Source: Deltaproteobacteria bacterium (lineage in GTDB: Bacteria; Myxococcota_A; Polyangia; Polyangiales; JADJMO01). Taken from it: DNA of 64,000 nucleotides. Of this stretch, positions 24,296 through 34,919 are shown in pieces; the first letter of the stretch is position 1; each line of letters opens with the position of its first letter. A program made the translations under genes and the position numbers. The stretch covers positions 1-64,000 of the forward strand of contig JACPFM010000004.1 of NCBI GenBank assembly GCA_016182965.1. The letters run 5' to 3'. Under the pieces are notes generated by a model. That model saw only the letters and a list, made by a program, of their open reading frames with translations. It made no database searches and was not told the origin of the DNA.

Positions 24296-24934
24296 CTACT
24301 CCCAGGCGCGCGTCGGGTCTTCGTAGAAGAACGCGCCGCCGCCCGGGTCGGTCGCGAACAGCACGAACCACCCGCCAGGGACGGTCGCGCGATACGCCTC
24401 GTGCGTCGCGCCGCCGCTCGACACGTGGCGGAACGCCTCCCACTGCAGCAGCATCGACGCGCGGGCGAACGGCGCGGTGCCGATCAGGGTGGCGCCGCTG
24501 TCGAGCGCGCGGATCTTGTCGGCACCCCACGCGTGCGGCGGGTCGCGGAAGAAGAACACGCCGCCGCCCGGCTTGACGGTGAGCATGACGAACCAGCCGC
24601 CGGGTACCTGCGCGCGGTAGCCCTCGCGCGGCGGCCCGCCGGGCAGGACATGGAGGAACGGCTCCCACTGCAGCGCCGCCTTTCCGGGGCGCGCGCGCTT
24701 GTCTTTGGTCGCGCGCGCGGAGGCCTTCGCCTCGGGCAGCACCTCGCCCGACCAGCGATGCGCCGGATCTTCGTGGAAGAACACGCCGCCGCCGAGCTCG
24801 CTCGGGATGAGCACCACCCAGCCGCCGGGCACCGCGCTGCGATGTCCCTCGCGGCGCGACCCGTCGGGGAGACGGTGCACGAACGACTCCCACTGCATCT
24901 GCACGGGCGCTTCGGGCTTGGAGGGACGGGCCAC
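24296..24934 (-). CDS. protein of three 75-residue-periodic repeats, function unknown
   Basis: This 212-residue protein is built of three homologous 49-residue modules at 13-61, 88-136 and 163-211, each followed by a 26-residue linker, so the period is exactly 75. Each module runs WEsFxHxLPxG, a REGHR-like strand, VPGGWxVxL, then GGGVFFxxDPxxxW. The conserved Trp, Gly and Asp-Pro suggest a small beta-barrel or ligand-binding fold. There is no signal peptide. GTG 24934 is chosen because TACCAT lies 6 nt upstream; the frame continues further up without support. I do not recognise the family. It lies downstream of glnS on the same strand but has its own apparent promoter. Confidence 0.7.
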   Translation of the reverse strand: MARPSKPEAPVQMQWESFVHRLPDGSRREGHRSAVPGGWVVLIPSELGGGVFFHEDPAHRWSGEVLPEAKASARATKDKRARPGKAALQWEPFLHVLPGGPPREGYRAQVPGGWFVMLTVKPGGGVFFFRDPPHAWGADKIRALDSGATLIGTAPFARASMLLQWEAFRHVSSGGATHEAYRATVPGGWFVLFATDPGGGAFFYEDPTRAWE

Positions 24935-24940
24935 GCGTGG

Positions 24941-24946
24941 ATGGTA
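24941..24946 (-). promoter_or_regulatory. putative -10 element, leaderless
   Basis: TACCAT on the minus strand, 6 nt before GTG 24934, fixes that start. Confidence 0.45.
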
Positions 24947-25009
24947 CGCCACGGGCCGGGCGCCGGCACGCCGGCCCGTGACGCCGGTCATCAGCGACGC
25001 GCGGTGTCG

Positions 25010-27301
<2,292 letters not shown>

Positions 27302-27402
27302 GGGGGGCTCCAGGGGGCGGGACTCTACGACGCCGTGCGCCCCCGCACCACCAGAGCCATGGCCGGCCCGGTGATAGGCTCGGCTGGCAAGGGGGTGCCG
27401 CG

Positions 27403-28047
27403 ATGTTCGGATCGGGGGCCGCGCAGCAGTACGCAGCGATGGTGCAGCAGAAGACGGGCCTGCAGGCGCAGGACAACCGCATGGTCGGCTACTTCCAGGG
27501 CCTACCGGCGTGGACGCGCACCGAGATGGTCGCCAACACCATGGGCGCGCTGCGCGGCAACGGCGGCATGCTCGGCGGGCTCGGGATGCTCATGGGCGGA
27601 TCGGCCGGCGGCATGGCGCACGCGATGACCGGCGGGAGCTTCTTCATGAAGTTCGACTTCGTGATCGAGCTGCCGGGCAACCGCCTGCCCGGAGGCTCCC
27701 TACGGGAGACGACCTCCTTCATGATCGACAAGAGCCTCCAGCAGCGGCAGGCGATCGGCGGCCGCACGCAGTGCGGCGTGCCGTGGATCGACTCGAAGTA
27801 CGAGGTCTGCAGCTACGACCCCGGGTTCATGCCGTACGTGTGCAGCTCGCCCGAGCTGCAGCAGCACCTGCAGCGCTGGCCCTACCTGAACCTGTCGTGG
27901 GAGGCCGAGCGCGTCTGGCTCGAGATGATCGAGTCGCCGACGCGCATCAACTCGCACTTCAGCACGGCCGAACAGCAGAACGGCGACATGATCGTGCGCG
28001 GCCTGTGGACGGTCGCCGCGGCGGCGCGGGCGACCTTCGCGCGCTGA
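27403..28047 (+). CDS. hypothetical protein with Gly/Met-rich segment
   Basis: This is a 214-residue protein with start ATG 27403 and AAGGGGG upstream. TAGGCT at 27375 is a plausible -10 element with a short leader. There is no signal peptide. Residues about 47-78 are unusually rich in Gly, Met and Ala ([16 protein letters not shown]) and could form a hydrophobic hairpin. The remainder contains an alternating strand pattern ([19 protein letters not shown]) and several cysteines (CGVPW, EVCSYD, YVCSS). I do not recognise the family. It is divergent from glnS with a 101-nt gap. Confidence 0.6.
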   Translation: MFGSGAAQQYAAMVQQKTGLQAQDNRMVGYFQGLPAWTRTEMVANTMGALRGNGGMLGGLGMLMGGSAGGMAHAMTGGSFFMKFDFVIELPGNRLPGGSLRETTSFMIDKSLQQRQAIGGRTQCGVPWIDSKYEVCSYDPGFMPYVCSSPELQQHLQRWPYLNLSWEAERVWLEMIESPTRINSHFSTAEQQNGDMIVRGLWTVAAAARATFAR

Positions 28048-28095
28048 TCGATGCCTCTCGCTGGCGTCTTCGTCGCGAATGCGAACCGGGTAATA

Positions 28096-28110
28096 GTCGA
28101 CCTTCGACCC
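28096..28110. repeat. dispersed GTCGACCTTCGACC repeat
   Basis: This is a copy of the intergenic CGACCTTCGACC element, 2 nt from the stop of the reductase gene on the minus strand. Confidence 0.45.
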
Positions 28111-28112
28111 CT

Positions 28113-29105
28113 TCAGAACCTCTGCCGATCATGCGGAGCGCCGAAGTCGATGGCCGGACCGAGCGGGACGATGCGGTGCGGGTTCACCGTGGTCTGGCTC
28201 CAGTAGTAGTGCGTCTTGATGTGGTCGAAGCGGCACGTGTCGGCGACGCCGTCGGTCTGGTAGACGTCGCGCACGAAGCCCCAGAGGTTCGGGTAGTCCT
28301 GCAGCCGACGCAGGTTGCACTTGAAGTGGCCGTAGTAGACGAGATCGAACCGCAGCAGCGTGGTGAACATCGCGACGTCGGCCTCGGTGAGCGCGGCGCC
28401 GCACATGTATCGCTGCTTGCCGAGCACCTGCTCCCAGCGGTCGAGCGCGGCGAACAGCTCGCGGCAGGCGCGCTCGTACGCCTCCTGCTTGCCGGCGAAG
28501 CCGGCGCGGTACACGCCGTTGTTGATCGGCTGGTAGATCGCGTCGAGCGTCTCGTCGATCTTCGCGCGCAGGTGCGGCGGAGCGAGTGAGCGCGGCGAGC
28601 GCGCGAACGCGTTTAGCTCGGTGTCGAGCATGCGCATGATCTCGCGCGACTCGTTGTTGACGAGCGTGTTCGTCCGTTTGTCCCACAGCACGGGCACGGT
28701 GACGCGCCCGGTGTAGTCGGCGCGCGCGCGGCGGTAGACGTCCTGCAGCCGAGGCGCGCCGAGCAACGGATCGGGCTCGTCGGGCGCGAAGACCCAGCCG
28801 TCGTCGCCCATCTTCGGGTCGACCGCGGTCACGGAGATGGCGTCGGAGAGGCCGCGCAGCGCGCGCGTGATCAAGGTGCGTTGCGCCCAGGGGCAGGCGT
28901 ACGAGACGTAGAGGTGATAGCGCCCAGCTTCCGCGCGGAACTCGCCGTCGGCGGAGATGCGCCCGCGGAATTTCGCGGGCGGCCGCTGGAACGCGCCGTC
29001 CTTGTCCGGCTGGTACCAGCCCACGTGCCACGCGCCGTCCTGCATCCAGCCCATCGAGACCCAGGATGCCCGAAGCGGCGTCGCGGTCGCACCGCGGGAT
29101 GACAT
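28113..29105 (-). CDS. yqjG: glutathionyl-hydroquinone reductase (Xi-class GST, YqjG/ECM4 family)
   Basis: This is a 330-residue enzyme that reductively removes glutathione from glutathionyl-hydroquinones. The catalytic cysteine is Cys71 in YVSYACPWAQRT. Other family blocks are FRGRISADGEF, VPVLWDKRTNTLVNNESREI, the INNGVYRAGFA helix and DVAMFTTLLRFDLVYYGHFK. It is cytoplasmic. ATG 29105 is taken because GGTGAAGG precedes it, but ATG 29054 (MGWMQDG) fits the family N-terminus and is also possible. It is divergent from the SRPBCC gene. Confidence 0.92.
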   Translation of the reverse strand: MSSRGATATPLRASWVSMGWMQDGAWHVGWYQPDKDGAFQRPPAKFRGRISADGEFRAEAGRYHLYVSYACPWAQRTLITRALRGLSDAISVTAVDPKMGDDGWVFAPDEPDPLLGAPRLQDVYRRARADYTGRVTVPVLWDKRTNTLVNNESREIMRMLDTELNAFARSPRSLAPPHLRAKIDETLDAIYQPINNGVYRAGFAGKQEAYERACRELFAALDRWEQVLGKQRYMCGAALTEADVAMFTTLLRFDLVYYGHFKCNLRRLQDYPNLWGFVRDVYQTDGVADTCRFDHIKTHYYWSQTTVNPHRIVPLGPAIDFGAPHDRQRF

Positions 29106-29148
29106 CGGCCTTCACCCCGGGCGGGCTCGGGTGGACAATGCGCGCCCG

Positions 29149-29610
29149 ATGACCTGGATCCCCTGCAGCGCCCGCAAGTCGATCACCATCCACGCACCGC
29201 TCGAGAAGGTCTACGCGTACCTCGCCGACCCGGAGAGGTCCGGCAAGCACTGGGGCGGCGTCGATCGCATCGAGAACATCGGCAACTCGCAGTACCGGTG
29301 GCTCCTGCAGGAGCGCTCCACCGCGGGGATCAAGTTCAAGGGCGACTACGTCACGAAGTACACGGTCAACGGCAAGGACGAGATCAACTGGGCCTACGTG
29401 TCGGGCAATTTCAAGACGGGCGGGCGGCATCGCCTGACGGCGAGCGGCGACTCCACGATCGTCGACATGAGCGTCGAGAACGAGGCCGACGCGCCGGTCC
29501 CCGCGCTCTTGAAGTCCGTGGCGAAGATCTTCGCGCAGAGCGAGACCGACAAGAGCCTCGAGACCTTCGCCGACGGCGTGCGCCGCGCGCTGGAGTCGGG
29601 CGCGGCCTGA
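29149..29610 (+). CDS. SRPBCC (START-like) family protein
   Basis: This is a 153-residue single-domain protein. SITIHAPLEKVYAYLADPE at the N-terminus is the typical first strand and helix of polyketide cyclase/SRPBCC proteins. KGDYVTKYTVNGKDEINWAY and TIVDMSVENEADAP make the central strands, and the C-terminal helix (DKSLETFADGVRRALESGA) closes the hydrophobic cavity. It probably binds a small hydrophobic ligand or acts as a lipid carrier. The start is ATG 29149, and the stop lies 2 nt before the thioesterase start, so the pair is operonic. Confidence 0.8.
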   Translation: MTWIPCSARKSITIHAPLEKVYAYLADPERSGKHWGGVDRIENIGNSQYRWLLQERSTAGIKFKGDYVTKYTVNGKDEINWAYVSGNFKTGGRHRLTASGDSTIVDMSVENEADAPVPALLKSVAKIFAQSETDKSLETFADGVRRALESGAA

Positions 29611-29612
29611 CC

Positions 29613-30029
29613 ATGTCCGGCGCGTATCGCATGCGCGTCCCGATCGAGGTGCGTTTCCGCGACACCGACGCGATGGGACACGTCAACAACGCCGTCTATT
29701 TCACCTACCTCGAGGCGGCGCGAAACGCCTATTGGTTCCACGTCGTCGGCGGGAGCTCCGAGCGCGACCTCGGGTTCATCCTCGCGCGCGCCGAGTGCGA
29801 CTTCCGCGCGGCGGTGAAGTTCGGCGAAGCGCTGGAGGTCGGCGTCCGCGTCGCCGAGATGGGCAGGAGCAGCTTCGTCATGGAGTACGAGCTGGTCGTC
29901 CCTGGGAGCGCGCGCGTCGTGGCGACCGCGAAGACGGTGCAGGTCTCCTACGACTACGCCACCGCACGGACGCGGCCGCTCCCTGACGCGACGCGCGAAG
30001 CGATAGAGCGATTCGAGCGCAGCTCGTAG
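29613..30029 (+). CDS. 4-hydroxybenzoyl-CoA-type thioesterase (hotdog fold)
   Basis: This is a 138-residue acyl-CoA thioesterase. The active-site motif of the 4HBT/YbgC group is present as FRDTDAMGHVNNAVYFTYLE, with Asp19 the catalytic acid, followed by the long hotdog helix. The C-terminal strands (ALEVGVRVAEMGRSSFVMEY) are typical. The substrate is probably an aryl- or acyl-CoA, which cannot be told further. ATG 29613 lies 2 nt after the SRPBCC stop; an internal ATG at 29631 is possible. The stop is 4 nt from the convergent extensin-like gene. Confidence 0.88.
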   Translation: MSGAYRMRVPIEVRFRDTDAMGHVNNAVYFTYLEAARNAYWFHVVGGSSERDLGFILARAECDFRAAVKFGEALEVGVRVAEMGRSSFVMEYELVVPGSARVVATAKTVQVSYDYATARTRPLPDATREAIERFERSS

Positions 30030-30033
30030 GCTG

Positions 30034-30810
30034 TCACTCCGGGGCGAGCTGCGGATCGACCCCGTTCGCCCACCACGCCTTCGCGGTCGGGTGCAGGGCG
30101 AGGTGCACGTGCGTCTTGTGGCGATCGTCCCAGTTCGGCGTCAACAGCACGTTGAAGGTGCCGTCGAGCGCGCAGACCAGCTCCTTGAGGAACGTGTCGC
30201 GCGCGCCGCGCCGCGGCGTCTCGCAGGTGGGGGTCGCGTCGCCGCGCTTCACGAAATCGCGCTCGAAGACGAAATCGTCGTGCGCGGTGACCAGCGAGAC
30301 CACGTCGATGGCCATCCCCAACGCGTGCGCCGACGGCGTGCAGCCCGGGCGCGACTCGGGGGTGCCTCCACCGACGCACTTGGGCTCGTAGGTCCCGACG
30401 TGCAGCACCTCGCGCACGCCGCGCGCGCGCAGGAGGTCGGTCGCCGCGTGCAGGCGCAAGGCGAAGCGGCAGTCGACCCACAGCCACCGCGGCTTCGGGT
30501 CGTGCACGTGGCGGAAGGTGACGTCCCCGAGGAGCGGCGCGACCTTGATCGGGTCGACGATGGTCGGCGAGGGCGAGGCGTCGTCGAACCGCACGCCGCG
30601 CGCGGCGAGCGTCGCGCGACAACCGCGGGGCGCCTCGGTGTCATCGGCGTGCCAGGCGGCGGCCACGGCGATCTCGGAGACCTGCACCGCGTCGAGCGGC
30701 CGCTCGTCCTCGACGGCGCAGCTCTCCGGGGCCGGCTCCTCCCGCAGGGCGGCGATCGGCGCCACCGCGGTGCAGCCGACCACGATGAGAACCGCCCACA
30801 GCCGTCGCAC
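30034..30810 (-). CDS. extensin-like (D-Ala-D-Ala-carboxypeptidase-related) lipoprotein
   Basis: This is a 258-residue lipoprotein. GTG 30810 gives a signal peptide ending IVVGC (Cys13); the frame is open upstream without support. The C-terminal half follows the extensin-like C-terminal domain (Extensin_C), related to peptidase M15 enzymes that cut or bind peptidoglycan peptides. It has CRFALRLHAATDLLRARGV, then SAHALGMAIDVVS carrying the His and Asp of the metal site, and a final HKTHVHLALHP with the last His. Its likely place is the outer-membrane inner leaflet or the periplasm. Confidence 0.82.
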   Translation of the reverse strand: MRRLWAVLIVVGCTAVAPIAALREEPAPESCAVEDERPLDAVQVSEIAVAAAWHADDTEAPRGCRATLAARGVRFDDASPSPTIVDPIKVAPLLGDVTFRHVHDPKPRWLWVDCRFALRLHAATDLLRARGVREVLHVGTYEPKCVGGGTPESRPGCTPSAHALGMAIDVVSLVTAHDDFVFERDFVKRGDATPTCETPRRGARDTFLKELVCALDGTFNVLLTPNWDDRHKTHVHLALHPTAKAWWANGVDPQLAPE

Positions 30811-30888
30811 TGCGGGATCTTCGCCGTTCGGCCGCCCGCGACCCAAGTTCTCGGCACGCGGTCAGCGCGCCGATGGTGCCCGGAGTGC

Positions 30889-31410
30889 TCAGAGTGCCCA
30901 GAGTGAAGAGAGCTCGGCGCCGAGCCAATCGAGGAACGCCTCGTCCCACGGCGGTCCGTCGGGGTGCCGCGCGCGCACCCGCTCGCCGAGCAGCAGATCC
31001 CACCGGGCGTAGTCCTCGGTGAGCCGCTCCTGGCTCGCGCGCGCCCGTCGGAGCTCGCGGGTGTCCCCCGCCTCGCTCCACGCCTCGTCACACACGTAGT
31101 AGTTGCAGGTCGCGCTGCGGCGGTCGGGAGGGATCGTGCAGCCCCGCTCGCCGTGGTGGACGCATTTCTTCGCGCGGCCGGTCGCGGCCGCGTCGGGGTT
31201 CTCGACGCGCTGCAGGGCGAGCCCGCGCGCGCAGGGATAGAGGCGCCCCGCCGCGAGCTCGGCGAGCAGCCAGTCGCGCCCGCCGAGCAGCACGATGCGC
31301 CCGAGATCCGCCCACGCGACGACCGGCGGGGCGGCGCAGCACCCCGTGACGCCTTGCGGACAGCGCCCGCACAGCTCCGCGTCGAGCTTCAGGTGCGGGC
31401 GGCCATCCAC
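30889..31410 (-). CDS. cysteine-cluster protein, YkgJ-like
   Basis: This is a 173-residue cytoplasmic protein. GTG 31410 is chosen for GGGGGGAG just upstream. An N-terminal CGRCPQGVTGCC is followed by CARG, CVHHGERGC and CNYYVC, the spaced cysteine pattern of the YkgJ-like (zinc/iron-chelating) cysteine-cluster family. The C-terminal half is helical (RRARASQERLTEDYARWDLL). Metal binding is inferred from the cysteines. It lies 41 nt after the glycosyltransferase stop on the same strand, so it is probably co-transcribed. Confidence 0.7.
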   Translation of the reverse strand: MDGRPHLKLDAELCGRCPQGVTGCCAAPPVVAWADLGRIVLLGGRDWLLAELAAGRLYPCARGLALQRVENPDAAATGRAKKCVHHGERGCTIPPDRRSATCNYYVCDEAWSEAGDTRELRRARASQERLTEDYARWDLLLGERVRARHPDGPPWDEAFLDWLGAELSSLWAL

Positions 31411-31451
31411 CGCTCCCCCCGTCGAAGGCCCTCGGGCGACGACGCGCCGGA

Positions 31452-32504
31452 TCAACGGCCCTTCTCTCGCGCGCGCTTGGCGGCGGCGAACTCCCGCTCG
31501 GCGGCCTTCGCCGCGGCCGTGTCGCCGAGCGCAGAGAACGAATGCCGCAGCACGTCGTACGGCCCCTCGTAGAGACCGGGCGGATAGCGGAAGCCGATGC
31601 GCTTGAAGCGCTTGCCGGCGCCCTCGTGCAGCCCGTTCGCGATGGCCATCTTCGACCACGCGATGGCGTCGTCGTGACGGGCGGCCTTGTACGAGGCCCA
31701 GCCGGCGAGCCACGCGAGCTCCGCGGTCATCGGGCGGAGCGCGAGCCCGAGGGCGCACGTCTCGACGGCCGCGTCCCACTGTTCGAGCGCGCAGTGGCAC
31801 TCGGCCGCGCGGTACGCGGCCCACGCGCTCTCCTCCGGCCAGCCGCCCAGACGGAAGCACTTACGGAAGGCGACGATCGCCTCGTCGTAGCGTTTGAGGT
31901 CGTGCAGCGACGCGCCGAGGTAGTAGAACCAGCGCGGATCGTCCGGGTGCTCCTCGGTGTAGCGGGCGAGGATCGCCGCGTCGCGCTGGAACTTCTTGAC
32001 CGCCGACTCCTCGTCCTTGGGCAGCTCGCGGAAGCGCACGCCGTCGAGCACCTCGGTCTGGCCGGCGCGCTGGCCGGCGAGCACCTCGTGGGTCGGCCCC
32101 TTCCAGCTCACGGCCGCCGGCAGGCGGATGACGCGCTCCTTGGTGTAGTAGCCGTTCTCGTAGGGCACCAGCAGCACGTTGGCCCGGGTGCGGCCCAGAC
32201 GGGCGCGGAGATCGACGCCCGGCTGGAAGATCATGCGCTCGTCGGTGTCGACGGTGATCGCCCAGGTGCCGCCCGCGTCGGCCGCGGCCTCCAGCGCGAA
32301 GTTCCGCGCGGCGCCGAAGTCGTTGACCCACGGGAACTCGCGGACGAGGAGCTTGTCGCCGACCGTCTCGCGGGCGACCTCGAGCGTGCGATCGCGCGCG
32401 CCGGTGTCGATCACGAGGCAACGATCGACCTGCGCGACGACGCTCGCGAGCGCCTCGCCGATGGTGTCCTGGTTGCTTCCGGTCAGCGTCGTCGAGATGA
32501 TCAT
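31452..32504 (-). CDS. family 2 glycosyltransferase with TPR tail
   Basis: This is a 350-residue protein. The first 170 residues are a GT-A fold of the GT2 type found in short TPR-fused transferases: LASVVAQVDRCLVIDTGARD, then the DxD-like TVDTDERM metal site and VSWKGPTHEVL. The C-terminal half has tetratricopeptide repeats (RWFYYLGASLHDLKRYDEAI, AAYRAAECHCALEQWDAAVE). Such enzymes modify surface glycans or proteins. ATG 32504 has AAAAGGA upstream. It is downstream of an inverted heptamer array that separates it from the flavoenzyme gene. Confidence 0.85.
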   Translation of the reverse strand: MIISTTLTGSNQDTIGEALASVVAQVDRCLVIDTGARDRTLEVARETVGDKLLVREFPWVNDFGAARNFALEAAADAGGTWAITVDTDERMIFQPGVDLRARLGRTRANVLLVPYENGYYTKERVIRLPAAVSWKGPTHEVLAGQRAGQTEVLDGVRFRELPKDEESAVKKFQRDAAILARYTEEHPDDPRWFYYLGASLHDLKRYDEAIVAFRKCFRLGGWPEESAWAAYRAAECHCALEQWDAAVETCALGLALRPMTAELAWLAGWASYKAARHDDAIAWSKMAIANGLHEGAGKRFKRIGFRYPPGLYEGPYDVLRHSFSALGDTAAAKAAEREFAAAKRAREKGR

Positions 32505-32557
32505 CCGTTGGTCCTTTTGTCACCGCTCGCGCCGTTTCGCTGCTCGCGAAGCCCCGG

Positions 32558-32667
32558 TCATCAGTCATCAGTCATCAGTCGTCAGTCGTCAGTCGAGACG
32601 ATAGAGGTGGGCTTCTCGCTCTTGTCATGACTGATGACTGATGACTGATGACTGACGACTGACGACC
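32558..32667. repeat. inverted heptamer arrays TCATCAG/TCGTCAG ... TGACTGA/CGACTGA
   Basis: On the left are three TCATCAG and two TCGTCAG units (32558-32592); on the right are about five reverse-complement units (32628-32667). They flank a 35-nt spacer. The structure lies between two co-directional genes, downstream of the flavoenzyme stop (32721) and upstream of the glycosyltransferase start. Nothing else is seen in this 216-nt gap. Confidence 0.75.
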
Positions 32668-32720
32668 ATGCGCAACATCTTGGAGTCGGCGAGCGTCATC
32701 TGGCAGCTCCGCGGCAGGTC

Positions 32721-34325
32721 TCAGAGGTCGAGGAGCACGCCCGGGTTGAGGATGCCCGCCGGATCGACCGCGCGCTTCATCGCGCGGAGGCCGGCGGCGA
32801 ACGGCTCGGGACGCTCCTGGTCGTACCACGGCCGATGCAGGCGTCCGACCGCATGGTGATGGGTGATGGTCCCCCCGTGCGCGAGGAGGGCGTCGCTCGC
32901 CGCCTTCTTGATCTCCGTCCACTGCGCGACCTCCTCGCCGAGGCGCGCCGGCGCGAGGAACGTGAAGTAGGGCGCCGGGCCGTCGGGGTAGACGTGGGTG
33001 AACCGACAGGTCACCCGACCGCCGCCGCACAGGCGCTGCATGGTCTCGGTGACCGCCGCCGTGACACCGGCGTGCAAGGCGTCGAAGCGATCCCACGTGC
33101 AGGCGGTCTCGAACGTGTCGGCGATGACGCCGAGCGAGAGCAGCACGCTCTGCAGGTAGGGCGCCTCGAGGAAGGCGGACCTCCAGCTCCCGGCCTCGGT
33201 GCCCTCGACCTTCGCCCCCTCGTCGCGCTCGACGACGCCGCGCGGGATCTCGCCGCCGTGGGCGCGGATGATCTCCGCCGCGCGCGCCATCTTCGCGGTG
33301 CCCGCGTGATCGGCCGACTCGAACGCGACGAGCAGCACGTGCGCGCCGCTCTGGTCGACCTGGTTGAGCATCGCCTCGCGCGCGTCGAGCAGGCGGCAGT
33401 TGGTCGGGTAGAGGCCCGACTGGGCGAGGGCGCGGGTCGCCTCGACGGCCGCCTTCCACTCGCGAAACAGCGCGCTCGCGGACGAGCGGAAGCGCGGCCG
33501 CGGGTGCAGGCGCATCCACGCCTCGGTGATCACGCCGAGGGTGCCCTCGGAGCCGAGCGCCACCCGATCCGGGCTCGGACCGGCGCCCGAGCCGGGGAGT
33601 CGACGCGCCTCCCAGACGCCGATCGGCGTGACCATGCGGATCGACTCCACCAGGTCGTCGATGTGCGTGTAGACGGTGGCGAAGTGGCCGCCGGCGCGCG
33701 TCGCCAGCCAGCCGCCGAGCGTCGAGAACTCGAACGACTGCGGGAAGTGGCGCAGCGACAGCCCGTGCGGCGCGAGCTGCGCCTCGAGGCGAGGTCCGAG
33801 GCCGCCCGCCTGCATGCGCGCCGCTCGCGACACCGGGTCGACCTCGAGCACGCGATCGAGCTTGCGGAGATCGGCGGTGATCACGCCGTTGAAGGAGGGG
33901 TCGACCGACGGCTCGACGCCGGACACGACGGAGGTGCCGCCGCCGTAGGGGATGAGCGCGATCCCCCTTCGGCCGCAGTGCTCGAACAGCGCCTCGAGAT
34001 CGCGCTCGTCGCGCACGTGCGCCACCGCGTCGGGCGCGACCGAGAAGTCGCCGCGGAAGCCGCGGATGAGGTCGCGGTAGCTCCGGCCCCAGGTGTGACG
34101 GACGCGCTGTTCGCGGTCGACCGTGCAGAACTCGGCGAGCGGACCGCGGAGCTCGAGGCGCGACCGCGGCACCTCGACGGCCTCGAGGACCGGCAGCGCG
34201 CGCGGCGACAGCCCGGTGAAGCCGAGCGTCGTCTCGGCGAAGGCCAGAAGCCCCTTTCGCGCGTCGTCGTCGGGGAACTTGTCGGCCCAGCCCCAGCCCC
34301 AGAAGCTCTGCGCTCGTGCCGTCAT
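32721..34325 (-). CDS. FAD-dependent oxidase, alkyldihydroxyacetonephosphate synthase-like
   Basis: This is a 534-residue VAO-fold flavoprotein. The FAD domain holds IPYGGGTSVVSGVEP and FSTLGGWLATRAGGHFATVY. The C-terminus has ITHHHAVGRLHRPWYDQE, the His-His-His motif characteristic of alkyl-DHAP synthase, which exchanges the acyl chain of acyl-DHAP for a fatty alcohol to make ether lipids. The N-terminal FWGWGWADKF also matches that family better than glycolate oxidase GlcD. Ether lipids are known from myxobacteria. Start ATG 34325 is fixed by TAGACT 8 nt upstream. D-lactate or glycolate oxidase is the alternative. Confidence 0.75.
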   Translation of the reverse strand: MTARAQSFWGWGWADKFPDDDARKGLLAFAETTLGFTGLSPRALPVLEAVEVPRSRLELRGPLAEFCTVDREQRVRHTWGRSYRDLIRGFRGDFSVAPDAVAHVRDERDLEALFEHCGRRGIALIPYGGGTSVVSGVEPSVDPSFNGVITADLRKLDRVLEVDPVSRAARMQAGGLGPRLEAQLAPHGLSLRHFPQSFEFSTLGGWLATRAGGHFATVYTHIDDLVESIRMVTPIGVWEARRLPGSGAGPSPDRVALGSEGTLGVITEAWMRLHPRPRFRSSASALFREWKAAVEATRALAQSGLYPTNCRLLDAREAMLNQVDQSGAHVLLVAFESADHAGTAKMARAAEIIRAHGGEIPRGVVERDEGAKVEGTEAGSWRSAFLEAPYLQSVLLSLGVIADTFETACTWDRFDALHAGVTAAVTETMQRLCGGGRVTCRFTHVYPDGPAPYFTFLAPARLGEEVAQWTEIKKAASDALLAHGGTITHHHAVGRLHRPWYDQERPEPFAAGLRAMKRAVDPAGILNPGVLLDL

Positions 34326-34333
34326 GGCCCGCG

Positions 34334-34339
34334 AGTCTA
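34334..34339 (-). promoter_or_regulatory. putative -10 element, leaderless
   Basis: TAGACT on the minus strand, 8 nt before ATG 34325 of the flavoenzyme. Confidence 0.4.
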
Positions 34340-34369
34340 CCGGGGCTTGACGGTGGCGCGCACGGCCCG

Positions 34370-34912
34370 ATGAAGCGCCCGATGCGCGCCGTCTGCCTCC
34401 CGCTCCTGTCGTTCGCCCTCCTCGCCGCCTGCGCCGACCCGCCGCCGCCCAAGCAGCCGACGAAGGCCGAGCAGCCCGCGCCCAAGGAGGAGGCCGCGTT
34501 CGCCGCGGTGACCCCGGCGGACTGTCGCGCGTGGGCCGATCACTTCGAGAGCCGCCTCAAGGAGGCGAACCGTCGCCGCATCGACGAGTGCGCGAAGAAG
34601 ATCACCGCCGCCGGCGGCACGCCGATCGCCACCGACGAGAAGGATCGGCAGGACGCCGACGCGGAGGCCGAGCGGCTGCACGCGCTGATCGTCGAACAGT
34701 GCACCCAGCAGGTCGGCGCCATGTATCCGCGCGCCGACGCGCAGTGCTACGTCCAGTCGAAGACGCTGGAGGCCTGGAAGTCCTGCCCGTTCCAGTCGAT
34801 GTTCTTCGCCGACTACAAGTCGGTCGCGCGCAACCACGCGCAGATGTTCGACGACCGCTGCAAGACGGCGCTCGACAAGACGGCAGCCGCGAAGGGCACG
34901 CCGGCGGGCTGA
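34370..34912 (+). CDS. small lipoprotein, function unknown
   Basis: This is a 180-residue protein. ATG 34370 begins a signal peptide ending LLAAC (Cys21), followed by a Pro/Lys-rich stretch and a helical domain with four cysteines (DCRAWADHFE, DECAKKI, EQCTQQV, QCYVQ, KSCPFQ) spaced as for disulfides. Ala then Asp after the lipid Cys gives no strong inner-membrane signal. No family is recognised. It is divergent from the flavoenzyme gene. A TCGTCAG array begins 7 nt after its stop. Confidence 0.7.
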   Translation: MKRPMRAVCLPLLSFALLAACADPPPPKQPTKAEQPAPKEEAAFAAVTPADCRAWADHFESRLKEANRRRIDECAKKITAAGGTPIATDEKDRQDADAEAERLHALIVEQCTQQVGAMYPRADAQCYVQSKTLEAWKSCPFQSMFFADYKSVARNHAQMFDDRCKTALDKTAAAKGTPAG

Positions 34913-34919
34913 TCACAAG

